Notes under the pieces: generated by a model
What the model saw: only the letters and a program-made list of their open reading frames with translations
What the model was told of the DNA's origin: nothing
Databases searched by the model: none
Translations under genes and position numbers: made by a program
Assembly: GCF_042186555.1 (NCBI RefSeq)
Contig: NC_133327.1
Location: forward strand, 331,460,495 to 331,524,494
DNA: 64,000 nt
Source of the DNA: Aquarana catesbeiana
Taxonomy: Eukaryota; Chordata; Amphibia; Anura; Ranidae
Direction: 5' to 3'
In this document: positions 1 to 10,035 of the stretch, one piece after another
Numbering within the stretch: position 1 is the stretch's first letter
Layout of the letters: every line of letters starts with the position of its first letter

Positions 1-93
1 TGACCGCAACATATATACAATGTAATACAGACATATAATTACACACATAGGTTGGACTTGTGTCTTTTTTCAACCTCACCTACTATGTAACTC
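1..93 (+). mobile_element. CR1 LINE 3' terminal fragment
   Basis: This stretch matches the reverse complement of the 3' end of the CR1 copy at 20983-24199, starting at its TGACCGCAA motif and running to the ACTATGTAAC tail. It is therefore the last ~90 bp of a plus-oriented CR1. The tail is cut after about one 8-bp repeat, and hAT transposase sequence starts immediately after it. That fits a 5'-truncated CR1 inserted in the hAT, with its left part outside the window. Confidence 0.85.
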
Positions 94-408
94 ACAAACT
101 GCATGGCATCTTTTTGCCTGAGTGTTTGCGTAGCCCCTTGAACGCTTATGGAGCACTGCTGGTTCAGGGAACCAATCTGCAGAAGAGGCCATAGAGGACG
201 AAGAAGAGGAGGGGGTGGAGGAGAGAGCTGTGGCAGAATCACCGCTAGCATTTTGGAGGTGTGGTGACGGAACAAGCTAAAAAAATACTGAACCCTGTCC
301 TGCATCCTTCCCAGCTGCCAGCAGAGTTACCCAGTGCGCCTTGAAGGAAAGGTAACATCCCTGCCCATGCCTGCTAGACCATGAGTCTGCGGTAATATAC
401 ACCTTACT
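94..408 (-). pseudogene. hAT transposase fragment with first catalytic Asp segment
   Basis: Read on the minus strand from 408, this encodes a segment resembling VYITADSWSSRHGQG followed by CYLSFKAHWVTLLAAG. This is the T-A-D-x-W-S-S block with the first catalytic Asp of BED-type hAT transposases. The frame then becomes garbled through a Pro-rich stretch down to about position 110, where it meets the CR1 tail. Downstream catalytic parts (RW and hATC dimerisation regions) are absent. Orientation and content match the N-terminal hAT pieces at 6446-8521, so I infer one original gene split by the 409-6445 material, with about 25 codons missing at the junction. It is non-functional. The family call is from motif recognition. 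Confidence 0.65.
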
Positions 409-831
409 CAGTGGTGGGCCATCCATAGGGGGCGCATGGGCGCCGCCCCCCTCCAGGCAGTCACAATATAAAAAAAATATAAAAAAAAAAAAATTAGAAC
501 TGGCCCTTTAAAAAAAAAATACAAAAAAGGTCCTTAAGTGCACTGTGTTCGGACGCCAGACACCGGACACAGTGCACTTATGGAAAGCACCACGTCTATG
601 CAATCACTAGATTGCAGACATGGCGCTTCATTTGCGGGGTTTTATCCTGACTTGCAGCGCTTTCCGAAGTGCTGAGTAGCTTCTGCCCGGCGCTTGTAGT
701 ATCTATTACTACGGCCGGGCGGTTTGATTGACGTCCGAGTTTGATGTCACTTCCTGTTTTCTCTCTCCCATTGTGCCCGGAGAGGAAACAGGAAGTATGA
801 GGAGCAGAATCGCCACTGCCAGCAAGGTAAG
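409..831. other. Left flank of minisatellite, hairpin-rich, candidate element end
   Basis: There is no gene here. The stretch begins CAGTGGTGGGCC, which fits the YARNG start of hAT termini. It holds an A-rich tract and several inverted repeats: 535-580 (arms AAGTGCACTGTGT-like), ~690-722 (GCCCGGC/GCCGGGC) and ACTTCCTGTTT at 749-759 against AAACAGGAAGT at 787-797. Such subterminal hairpins are typical of non-autonomous DNA elements. Its right partner may end at 6445 (reverse complement TAGTGGGCGTGGCCC), but no target duplication is visible. Confidence 0.4.
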
Positions 832-1178
832 TGCACAGGCTGGACACAGGGACACAGGCTGGCTGCATTTCATGGGACACAGGCTGGACACAGGGACACA
901 GGCTGGCTGCATTTCATGTGACACAGGCTGGGCACAGTGACACAGGCTGGCTGCATTTCATGTGACACAGGCTGGACATAGGGACACAGGCTGGCTGCAT
1001 TTCATGTGACACAGGCTGGACACAGGCAGGCTGCATTTAATGTGACACAGGCTGGACACAGGGACACAGGCTGGCTGCATTTGATGGGACACAAGCTGGA
1101 CACAGGGACACAAGCTGGCTGCATTTCATGTGACACAGGCTGGCTGCATTTCATGTGACACAGGCTGGGCACAGGGAC
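832..1178. repeat. 25+19-bp minisatellite, left block
   Basis: Tandem array of two modules that mostly alternate: a 25-mer ending TGACACAGG that contains GGCTGCATTT, and a 19-mer CTGGACACAGGGACACAGG. It is interrupted at 1179 by a transposon and continues in phase at 2635. Long minus-strand frames rich in MQPACV and CSQPVS are by-products of the repeat, not genes. Confidence 0.95.
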
Positions 1179-2634
1179 TAGGGTGACCACATTTCCAAAC
1201 TGCCATTCAGGGACAATTTTGCCAAGGACCGGGGGGGGGGGTGAATGTAGTTTCGGGGTTGGCGGGATTTCGGCGGTGAGTGATTTGTCGGGTGAATGGC
1301 TGGTTTTAGCACTTATATCATCCCAACACCATGCAATGTATTTCTATTATTACATTGTAATAATAGACTCCCCTCCCTTAGTACAGACCCCCTTTCTTCA
1401 GTATAGACCCCCCTCCCTCAGTACGGACCCCCCCTCTACTAACTGTAGACCCCCTCCCTCAGTCTGGCCCCCTCTCCACAAAGTATAAGCCCCCTCCCTC
1501 AGTACGGACCCCCCCACTAACTATAGACCCCCTCCCTCAGTACGGACCCCCCACTAACTATAGACCCCCTCCCTCAGTACGGACCCCCCCACTAACTATA
1601 GACCCCCTCTCTCAGTACGGACCCCCCACTAACTACAGACCCCCTCCCTCAGTATGGATCCCTCCACTAACTATAGACCCCCTCCCTCAGTACAGACCCC
1701 CCTCTCCACTAAGTATAGGCCCCCTCCTTCAGTACAGACTTCCCCACTAACTATAGACCCCCTCCCTCAGTACGGATCCCCCCACTAACTATAGACCCCC
1801 TCCCTCAGTACGAACCCCCCTCTCCACTAAGTATATACCCCCTCAGTAAAGACCCCCTCCATCGAGTATAGATTCCCCTCCCTCAGTACAGACTCGCCCC
1901 CTCAGTATAGACCCCATCACTGAATACAGACCCCTTCTCCATCAGTATAGACCCCCCTGACTAAGTATAAACCCCCTCCCTCAATATAGACTCCCCACAG
2001 TACAGACCCCCTTTCCACTTGTGCTAGTGGAAAGGTGGGTATCAGAAACATGCTGGGGGCACTTTTTACCCTTTTCCTGATCACTGTCCCTCCTCTGTCA
2101 ATCTACATACACATATAATATGATCTTAGAACAGACCTCAGATCAGCGCCAGGAATGCGCAGCGTTGTCCTTCTTCCCTCTCCGTGTACTTGTACATAGC
2201 CAAGGAGGGGGAGGCGGCTTCGGTGTGCTCTGCGGTATGAGGCAGGTAGAAATCCAGCAGAGCTGTGGAGATGGTAACAGTCACAGTGCCGGTGGATTTG
2301 TGTATTTGGGGCTGCCCCCGCTGACAGCCTCGTTCATGGTGGAGAACGTTAGGCGCGGAGGAGGAGAAAGTTAACTTCTCCTCCGCTTTGCATGCTGGGC
2401 AGTCACTCTGTGAGGTCACTGGTTGCTAGCCACCAGGCGGCTATAGCAACCAGTGGCCAGAGTCTCAGTTGGAGCTGGAGGCAGAGCGAGCACCATCGCT
2501 ATAGCGGGGTTTGCTCGCTCTGTCAATTCCATTCTGGGACACTGTATTGTCCCGGAATGAAGGTGCCCGGGACCCGGGACAGACCTGCCAATTGCGGGAA
2601 TGTCCCGGGCAATCCGGGACACGTGGGCACCCTA
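1179..2634. mobile_element. Non-autonomous hAT-like transposon with 8-bp target duplication
   Basis: The left end TAGGGTGACCACATTTCC and the reverse complement of the right end, TAGGGTGCCCACGTGTCC, match at 15 of 18 positions. TAGGG fits the hAT YARNG rule. ACAGGGAC flanks both ends (1171-1178 and 2635-2642). Removing the element plus one copy of that 8-mer restores the minisatellite in perfect phase. There is no transposase. The interior holds a pyrimidine-rich minisatellite (1371-2015) and a hairpin, ACTGGTTGCTA 2418-2428 against 2444-2454. Confidence 0.85.
1371..2015. repeat. Pyrimidine-rich minisatellite inside the hAT-like element
   Basis: About 17 degenerate units of ~36-38 bp built on CCCCCTCCCTCAGTACGGAC followed by CCCCCCACTAACTATAG. 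One strand is almost purine-free over long runs. The units drift towards the right end (CAGTATAGACCCC forms). It is wholly inside the transposon. Confidence 0.9.
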
Positions 2635-5600
2635 ACAGGGACACAGGCTGGCTGCATTTGGTGAGACACAGGTTGGACACAGGGAGACAGGCTGGCAGCA
2701 TTTCATGGGACACAGGCTGGACACAAGGACACAGGCTGGCTGCATTTGATGTGACACAGGCTGGCTGCATTTGATGTGACACAGGCTGGCTGCATTTGAT
2801 GTGACACAGGCTGGCTGCATTTCATGTGACACAGGCTGGCTGCATTTCATGTGACACAGGCTGGACACAGGCTGGCTGCATTCATGTGACACAGTCTGGA
2901 CACAGGGACACAGGCTGGATGCATTTCATGTGGCACATGCTGGACACAGGCTGGATGCATTTCATGTGACACGGGCTGGACACAGGCTGGCTGCATTTGA
3001 TGTGACACGGGCTGGACACAGGGACACCAGCTGGCTGCATTTGATGTGACACAGACTAGCTTCATTTCATGTGACACAGGCTGGACACAGGAACACAGGC
3101 TGGCTGCATTTCTTGTGACACATGCTGGACACAGGGACACAGGCTGGCTGCATTTCATGTGACACAGGCTGGCTGCATTTCATGTGACACAGGCTGGCTG
3201 CATTTCATGTGACACAGACTGGACACAGGGACACAGGCTGGCTGCATTTGACGTGACACAGGCTGGACACAGGGACACAGGCTGGCTGCATTTGATGTGA
3301 CACAGGCTGGCTGCATTTCATGTGACACAGGCTGGACACAGGGACACAGGCTGGCTGCATTTGATGTGACACAGGCTGGCTGCATTTGATGCGACACAGG
3401 CTGGACACATGGACACAGGCTGGCTGCATTTGATGTGACACAGGCTGGCTGCATTTGATGTGACACAGGCTGGACACAGGGACACAGGCTGGCTGCATTT
3501 GATGTGACACAGGCTGGACTCAGGGACACAGGCTGGCTGTATTTGATGTGACACAGGCTGGCTGCATTTCATGTGACACAGGCTGGACACAGGGACACAG
3601 GCTGGCTGCATTTCATGTGACACAGGCTGGACACAGGGACACAGGCTGGCTGCATTTCATGTGACACAGGCTGGCTGCATTTGATGTGACACAGGCTGGA
3701 CACAGGGACACAGGCTGGCTGCATTTCATGTGACACAGGCTGGCTGCATTTGATGTGACACAGGCTGGACACAGGGACACAGGCTGGCTGCATTTCATGT
3801 GACACAGGCTGGACACAGGGACACAGGCTGGCTGTATTTGATGTGACACAGGCTGGCTGCATTTGATGTGACACAGGCTGGACACAGGGACACAGGCTGG
3901 CTGCATTTGATGTGACACAGGCTGGACACAGGGACACAGGCTGGCTGCATTTCATGTGACACAGGCTGGACACAGGGACACAGGCTGGCTGCATTTCATG
4001 TGACACAGGCTGGACACAGGGACACAGGCTGGCTGTATTTGATGTGACACAGGCTGGCTGCATTTCATGTGACACAGGCTGGACACAGGGACACAGGCTG
4101 GCTGCATTTGATGTGACACAGGCTGGACACAGGGACACAGGCTGGCTGCATTTCATGTGACACAGGCTGGACACAGGGACACAGGCTGGCTGCATTTCAT
4201 GTGACACAGGCTGGCTGCATTTGATGTGACACAGGCTGGACACAGGGACACAGGCTGACTGCATTTGATGTGACACAGGCTGGCTGCATTTCATGTGACA
4301 CAGGCTGGACACAGGGACACAGGCTGGCTGCATTTCATGTGACACAGGCTGGACACAGGGACACAGGCTGGCTGCATTTCATGTGACACAGGCTGGACAC
4401 AGGGACACAGGCTGGCTGCATTTCATGTGACACAGGCTGGCTGCATTTCATGTGACACAGGCTGGACACAGGGACACAGGCTGGCTGCATTTCATGTGAC
4501 ACAGGCTGGCTGCATTTCATGTGACACAGGCTGGTTGCATTTCATGTGACACAGGCTGGACACAGGCTGGCTGCATTTCATGTGACACAGGCTGGACACT
4601 GGGACACAGGCTGGCTGCATTTGGTGGGACACAGGCTGGACACAGGGACACAGGCTGGCTGCATTTCATGGGACACAGGCTGGACACAGGGACACACGCT
4701 GGCTGCATTTGATGTGACACATGCTCGCTGCATTTCATGTGACACAGGCTGGCTGCATTTCATGTGACACAGGCTGGACACAGGCTGGCTTTATTTCATG
4801 TGACACAGGCGGGACACAGGCTGGCTGCATTTCATGTGACACGGGCTGGACACAGGCTAGCTGCATTTCATGTGACGCAGGCTGGCTGCATTTCATGTGA
4901 TGCAGGCTGGACACAGGGACACAGGCTGGCTGTATTTCATGTGACACAGGCTGGCTGCATTTCATGTGACACAGGCTGGACACAGGGACACAGGCTTGCT
5001 GCATTTCATATGACACAGGCTGGACACAGGGACATAGGCTGGCTGCATTTCATGTGACACGTGCTGGACGCAGGGACAAAGGCTGGCTGCATTTGATGTG
5101 ACACAGGCTGGACACAGGGACACAGGCTGGCTGCATTTCATGTGACACAGGCTGGTTGCATTTCATGTGACACAGGCTGGACACAGGGACACAGGCTGGC
5201 TGCATTTGATGTGACACAGGCTGGACACAGGGACACATACTGGCTGCATTTGATGTGACACAGGCTGGACACAGGGACACAGGCTGGCTGCAGTTGATGT
5301 GACACAGGCTGGCTGTATTTTATGAGACACAGGCTGAACACATGGACACAGGCTGGCTGCACTTGATGTGATAGAGGCTGGACACAGGGACACAGGCTGG
5401 CTGCAGTTGATGTGGCACAGGCTGGCTGCATTTGATGTGACACAGGCTGGACACAGGCTGGACACAGGCTGACTGCATTTGATGTGACACAGGCTGGCTG
5501 CATTTCATGTGACACAGGCTGGACACAGGGACACAGGCTGGCTGCATTTGATGCGACACAGGCTGGACACAGGGACACAGGCTGGCTGCATTTAATGTGA

Positions 5601-6071
5601 CACAGGCTGGCTGCATTTGATGTGACACAGGCTGGCTGCATTTGATGTGACACAGGCTGGACACAGGCTGGCTGCATGTGATGTTACACAGGCTGCACAC
5701 AGGGACACAGGCTGGCTGCATTTCATGTGACACAGGCTGGCTGCATTTCATGTGACACAGGCTGGACACAGGGACACAGGCTGGCTGCATTTGATTTGAC
5801 ACAGGCTGGATGCATTTCTTGTGACAAAGGCTGGACACAGGGACACAGGCTGGCTGCATTTGATGTGACACAGGCTGGCTGCATTTGATGTGACACAGGC
5901 TGGCTCCATAATTTGATGTGACACAGGCTGGCTGCATTTGATGTGACACAGGCTGGCTGCATTTAATGTGACACAGGTTGGCTGCATTTTGTGGGACACA
6001 GGCTGCATTTTATGCGACGCAGGCTGCATTTGATGTGACACAGGCTGCATTTGATGTGACACAGGCTGCAT
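2635..6071. repeat. 25+19-bp minisatellite, main block
   Basis: Continuation of the same array for 3.4 kb, with the 25-bp and 19-bp modules in varying order (25-25-19, 25-19 and so on). A CATTTCATG/CATTTGATG dimorphism in the 25-mer recurs irregularly, as expected from unequal exchange. The last units (from ~6000) lose the GGCTG and become ~20 bp before the array stops at GCATGTAAGG. There is no spacer diversity and no coding potential. Confidence 0.95.
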
Positions 6072-6445
6072 GTAAGGAGGGACTCCGCTGAGGACACCTG
6101 ATGACATCTGGTGGCAGCCGACGTGGCTAGTGACACGCTCAGGGCTCCCACTGATTCTGCATTATGGTGAGTTGAATGATTTCATTTTATATTACAATGT
6201 AATAATAGAAATAATGCGCTTCAATCATCCTGACACCACAACAACCATGGCGCGGGGATGATTGAAGTGCTAACACCAGGTGTTTGGAATATCTTTATCT
6301 GCTGATTGGTAAACTTTCTAGAATAGACATATTTCTATCGTTGTGTAGGATCTGGGCCTGCTGTCCCTCCCTCTCTCCCTCCCTCTCTCTCCATCCCTCG
6401 TTCATCTCAGATGCTAACCACACCACCTTAGGGCCACGCCCACTA
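6072..6445. other. Right flank of minisatellite with 15-bp-stem hairpin
   Basis: No gene. A hairpin with arms GCGCTTCAATCATCC (6216-6230) and GGATGATTGAAGTGC (6256-6270) sits next to ATTACAATGTAATAATAG. A similar ATTACAATGTAATAATAG/CATCC block occurs inverted in the hAT-like element near 1315-1370, suggesting related subterminal sequence. A CT-rich stretch lies at 6361-6400. The CCCACTA at 6439-6445 is the candidate right end of the material that splits the hAT gene. Confidence 0.45.
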
Positions 6446-6448
6446 TTT

Positions 6449-6866
6449 GGCCTTCCGTGAAAAGAAATGGCGTTTTGGAAACTGCAACTGAGGTACAGCA
6501 CAGTCCACAAATTCACGAAAGGGGGCAGAGTCTACCAGCTGAAAAGGCAGTAGTTTCAGTGCTAGCAATTTGGCCAAGCTTGCATTCAAGCTAGCATTCA
6601 GACTGTGAGCATGTGAATGACTGGGACTGAATTTCTTTTTATAGTTTAGCAACTGGGGTAGGAAAATTTGCCTGCTAAAATCAGATGGTGGTGTACTGCT
6701 AGCAGATTGGCTGCAAGTACTTGGGACACCTATTGCTATACCTTCATTCCTCTCAGTGCAGGTTTTCGAGAAGACTGGAGTAGGGTTGGAGATCCCAGAT
6801 GAGGAGCAAGGAGAAGTCCTCCTTTTTCTTTTATGTGGGTCTTGCAAGTGCTGTTGCCAATGGATA
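6449..6866 (-). pseudogene. hAT transposase, segment C-terminal to BED finger
   Basis: Reading down from 6866, the frame gives HWQQHLQDPHKRKRRTSPC, then a Ser/Thr-rich linker, then LLPFQLVDSAPFREFV and RHFFSRKA. The last two blocks correspond to the P-F-x-V-E-x-F-R-x-L and L-P-S-R-K blocks that precede the catalytic region in hAT transposases. The frame stops just after SRKAK, where alien sequence begins. The upstream part of the same reading frame lies at 7700-8521 on the other side of an ~830-bp insertion. Confidence 0.8.
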
Positions 6867-7699
6867 TTGTAATTATGAATATATTGAATTTATTTTTAAT
6901 TTATTTATATTTAATGAATATATTTAATTTATATTTAATTTATGTTTAATGTATTTAGATTTAATGAATATATTTAATTTAGCTTTTAGCTATGTAGGGC
7001 GGAACATATTATCTTCACAGAAATCTTTGGTAGACCAGACAAGTCGTTGCCTAGGTTTGTGTATACAAACAATGGGATCAAAACCTCATTGTTTTACACA
7101 TACTCACTTCAAAGGATCCCAGGCTGGGATATGCAATGAAGGGAGGCCAACCCGTAATCAATACTTAACTTCCTGGGAAAATTCAAGTTAAGCTCCTGCT
7201 CAGAATAGTCACAAGGATTTGCATTAAAGGGGGCTGACTTATGCAAAGTATAGGGATTGGAGATAGCCAGTCCTTAACCAGGAATAGGGAAGCTCAGCAA
7301 TCAGAGCCACGCTATGCCAACCAATGAGGTATCAGCATGTAATGATATACACAGACTAGATAGGAGGGAAACACACACGTTTATGGGAGAGCAACCATCA
7401 GAATGGAACCTTGGTGCAAAGGGTAATTATGGGAAAGGTCTGCATTTTACTTGTAATTAAATATGTTTGCAGATTAATGTTTTCAGGTATATACTCTGTA
7501 TTCCTTCATGTAATTCTCTTATTTTAACCTAATATTTTCTGCCTTGGTGTAGACTATAGATAGATGGTTGTGTATTAGATAGACTTTCAACTACTCACCA
7601 ATAAATGTTGTTATTGTGTTAAAACTTTCACTCATGGTCAAAGAACTCTCATTTAACCAAAATCATATCTGAGAGATATTAAATCTCAAATACAGTATA
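6867..7699. other. ~830-bp insertion in the hAT gene, class unknown
   Basis: It separates MTSHAI (ending ~7700) from HWQQHLQDP (starting ~6866) in what should be a continuous hAT reading frame, so it is an insertion. It starts with an AT-rich run of TATTTAATTT-like repeats (6875-6985). It contains a polyadenylation-type AATAAA near 7601 and no long reading frame. A solo LTR is possible, but I cannot find convincing TG...CA ends. ATTG occurs at both borders as a possible 4-bp duplication. Confidence 0.45.
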
Positions 7700-8521
7700 C
7701 CGGAAAAAGATTGCATGGGAGGTCATCATATGTCTGGCCAAGCATGTGGTGCCCAAGTGGCTGCTGTTGTGGCCACGCTTGATCCGCTTCAGACATAGGT
7801 TGCAAACAGGAATGGTGCGATCTGCTGCACACGTGTCCAAAAAGGCCCACACCAAGGAACTTTTCAAAATCAGCGGAGAGTCATCTTCACCCTCCACCTG
7901 TGGAGCTCTGCGGTGTGATGCAGTATCTATTCTATCAGGCACCCAAGTAGAGTCAATGACCTCATTATCTCATCCCTCCTCCTGACTGGAGCCAACTTAG
8001 CACTATGCTGCAGCTGGGGAAACATGACTACCAGTTTCTTGTCCTTCTTGGGCACCCCCTCTCTCTAGGCTCATGATACTCTCTTCCTCAATCCGGGAAC
8101 CAACATCGGAGCCTTCAAATCGCTGCGCATCCTCCAGCAGCATGTACCTGACACTGTGGTCGAATAGTTCGGGGAACTCCTCCGTGCATGATGGTTGGGC
8201 TACAGAAGGAGTGACTGTGGACAAGGAGCCGGTGGAATAGGCTGCTTTGGCAGCTGCATAGGAAGGAAAACTACTCTGAGCCTGAGTGACAGAGGATGAG
8301 GAGGATGAGGACGGATTTGTTATCCACTCCACCAACTCTTCTGCATGTTCTGGCTCCATAACATGGCCAGCAGCAGAAAAAAAGGACAAGTGTGCCCCAC
8401 GACCACCGGAAGAGGATGCACCATCTCCATGACCTGCACTGTTGACTGTAGACACAGAGCCTGCTTGCCCTCTTTTAGTGGCCTGTGAGTGTCTGCCTCT
8501 CTTTGGTGGCCTTCTGGACAT
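7700..8521 (-). pseudogene. hAT transposase N-terminus with BED zinc finger
   Basis: The start ATG at 8519-8521 gives MSRRPPKRGRHSQATKRG, followed by a Ser/Gly-rich and acidic linker. In the same frame, three stops at 8003, 7997 and 7970 break it. It then resumes as DSTWVPDRID and runs into a BED-type finger. The finger reads W-A-F near the start, then C-N-L-C, and H-M-M-T-S-H at the end, giving the C-x2-C...H-x4-H ligands. BED fingers bind the terminal repeats in this superfamily. Frame identity across the stops shows decay by point mutation rather than shuffling. The next block of the protein lies at 6449-6866. Confidence 0.85.
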
Positions 8522-8620
8522 GATGTATATTTTGTTTTGCAACACCGCACTACACTGTATTGTGTATTGTGTACACCACCAGAAAAGTAGTAGCAACTAC
8601 ACTACGGCTGCACTGTATTG

Positions 8621-9040
8621 TAATTACAATTTTTGATCCAATATTTCACAGCAGGGCCTGTTCCTGCATTCAACAAGAGTATCTGTGAGGCTTTACAGTG
8701 TTGTGCCACCACCACCACCACCGCCTAAGGCCCAATTTTTCTGCCCCTGTTCAACAGGGGCGTGTAATTACAATTTTTGATCTAATATTTCACAGCAGGG
8801 CCTGTTCCTGCGCTCAACAAAAGTATCTGTGAGGCTTTACAGTGTTATGCCACCATCACCACCGCCTAAGGCCTAATTTTTCTGCACCTGTTTAACAGGG
8901 GCATGTAATTACAATTCTTGATATAATATTTCACAGCAGGGCCCGTTCCAGCGCCCACCGAGAGTAACTGTGAGGGCTTACAGTGTTCTGGTACCACCAA
9001 CACCTAAGGCCCAATTTTCCACAGAGTGTATAGGGCAGGC
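8621..9040 (-). repeat. Three ~142-bp tandem repeats in hAT 5' leader
   Basis: TAATTACAAT(T/C)(T/C)TTGAT recurs at 8621, 8765 and 8906 (spacings 144 and 141). Each is followed by CACAGCAGGGCC and a CACCACC-type tract. The repeats lie just upstream of the transposase start on the minus strand, so they may be leader or promoter repeats of the hAT. The function is inferred only. Confidence 0.85.
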
Positions 9041-9053
9041 TATATAGTATACA

Positions 9054-9482
9054 CAGGCGGTCCCCTATTTTCAAACATCTGACTTACAAAAGACTCCTAC
9101 TTAGAAACGGAGGGAGACAACAGGAAGTGAGAGGAAATCTACCCCTAGGAAGGGAAATTCTCTCCTGTAAGAGTTAATATGGGAAAAAGGTGTCTCCACT
9201 GATGCTTTATCACCAATCCTTGTTTCCCTAATAACCCAAAATTTTCTAAATCCAATTGTCATTGGGACAGAAAGTGAGGTGAAATCTTCTGAACAGGGGC
9301 ACAGACAGCAAAAAAAATGTTACAGGGGTGATAACCCCGCCCTATATTATCCAAAAAGCTTAAGAATAGATTTTTGGGCTGGAGGTACAAAATAAAAAAT
9401 GTACCTGTTCCAGATTACAAACAGATTCAACTTAAGAACAAACCTACAGTCCCTATCTTGTTTGTAACCCGGGGACTGCCTG
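9054..9482. mobile_element. 429-bp MITE, Tigger/pogo-like ends
   Basis: The ends CAGGCGGTCCCC (left) and, reverse complemented, CAGGCAGTCCCC (right) form inverted repeats; internal sequence next to them (GACTTACAAAAG against CAACTTAAGAAC) is also partly inverted. TATA(C) sequence flanks both ends, compatible with a TA target, although the left border has two extra bases. The hAT leader appears to continue on both sides. Tigger/pogo is suggested by the GGCGGTCCCC-type end. Confidence 0.7.
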
Positions 9483-10035
9483 TATACTGCTGTTCAGAGT
9501 ATATAGGGCCTGGGGGCCCCATGCCTTTTTTTTATTTGGGTGCGGGGTTCCCCTAATATCCATACCAGACCCAAAGGGCCCGGTAATGGGCTGGGGGGGC
9601 AACATTACATTACAGTCGCAAGCAGTTTTAAATGACTTTTTTTCTTTAGAAATGTCATTTTGTGCAGGGACTGTTCTAAACACGGGAAAAATGTGCCACT
9701 TTACAGGCATACTATAGACACCCCCCAGGCACAATATTTAAAGGAATATTACACTTTTATTGTTTCACTTTAAGCATTATTAAAATCACTGCTCCTGAAA
9801 AAACAGCCATTTTTAAAACTTTTTTTTGCATTGATACATGTCCCCTGGAGCAGGACCCGGGTCCCTAAACACTTTTTATGACAATAACTTTCACATTAGC
9901 CTTTAAAATGAGCACTTTTGATTTTTCACATTCAATTCCCATAGACTTCAACGGGGTTCACGTGTTCGCACAAATTTTTGGTATGTTCGCATGTTCTACT
10001 GCAAACTGAACTGGGGGGTGTTTGGCTCATCCCTA
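9483..10035 (-). mobile_element. hAT 5' terminal non-coding region
   Basis: Subterminal part of the hAT, ending at 10035. From the end inward it carries GTTCGC motifs, the CCCATAGACTTCAACGGGGT stretch, the ACACTTTTTATGACAATAA block and the CTATAGACACCCCCCAGG block. All of these reappear inverted at 16714-17075. There is no coding sequence. Homopolymer and G-rich runs occur at 9520-9600. Confidence 0.8.

Larger units (their letters stand above)
6446..10035 (-). mobile_element. hAT transposon, 5' half
   Basis: The 5' terminus is at 10035 (reverse complement TAGGGATGAGCCAAAC). It is followed inward by the GTTCGC-rich subterminal repeats and an ATTCAATTCCCATAGACTTC block, an untranslated leader with three ~142-bp repeats, and the BED-type transposase N-terminus. 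The same terminal sequence recurs in plus orientation at 16714-17075. The element inserted into CR1 copy 1, whose sequence resumes at 10036. The 3' end is not in the window, and the gene is interrupted at 6867-7699 and again below 6446. Confidence 0.85.

Noticed and set aside
832..6071. Many minus-strand reading frames up to 258 aa rich in MQPACV, CSQPVS and SSLCH
   Set aside because: They translate the 25+19-bp minisatellite in several frames at once, with no start context or non-repeat domain.
409..6445. Calling 409-6445 a hAT element with certainty
   Set aside because: The putative 8-bp duplications (ACCTTACT and TTTGGCCT) do not match and the terminal similarity needs an indel, so I kept it as a hypothesis.
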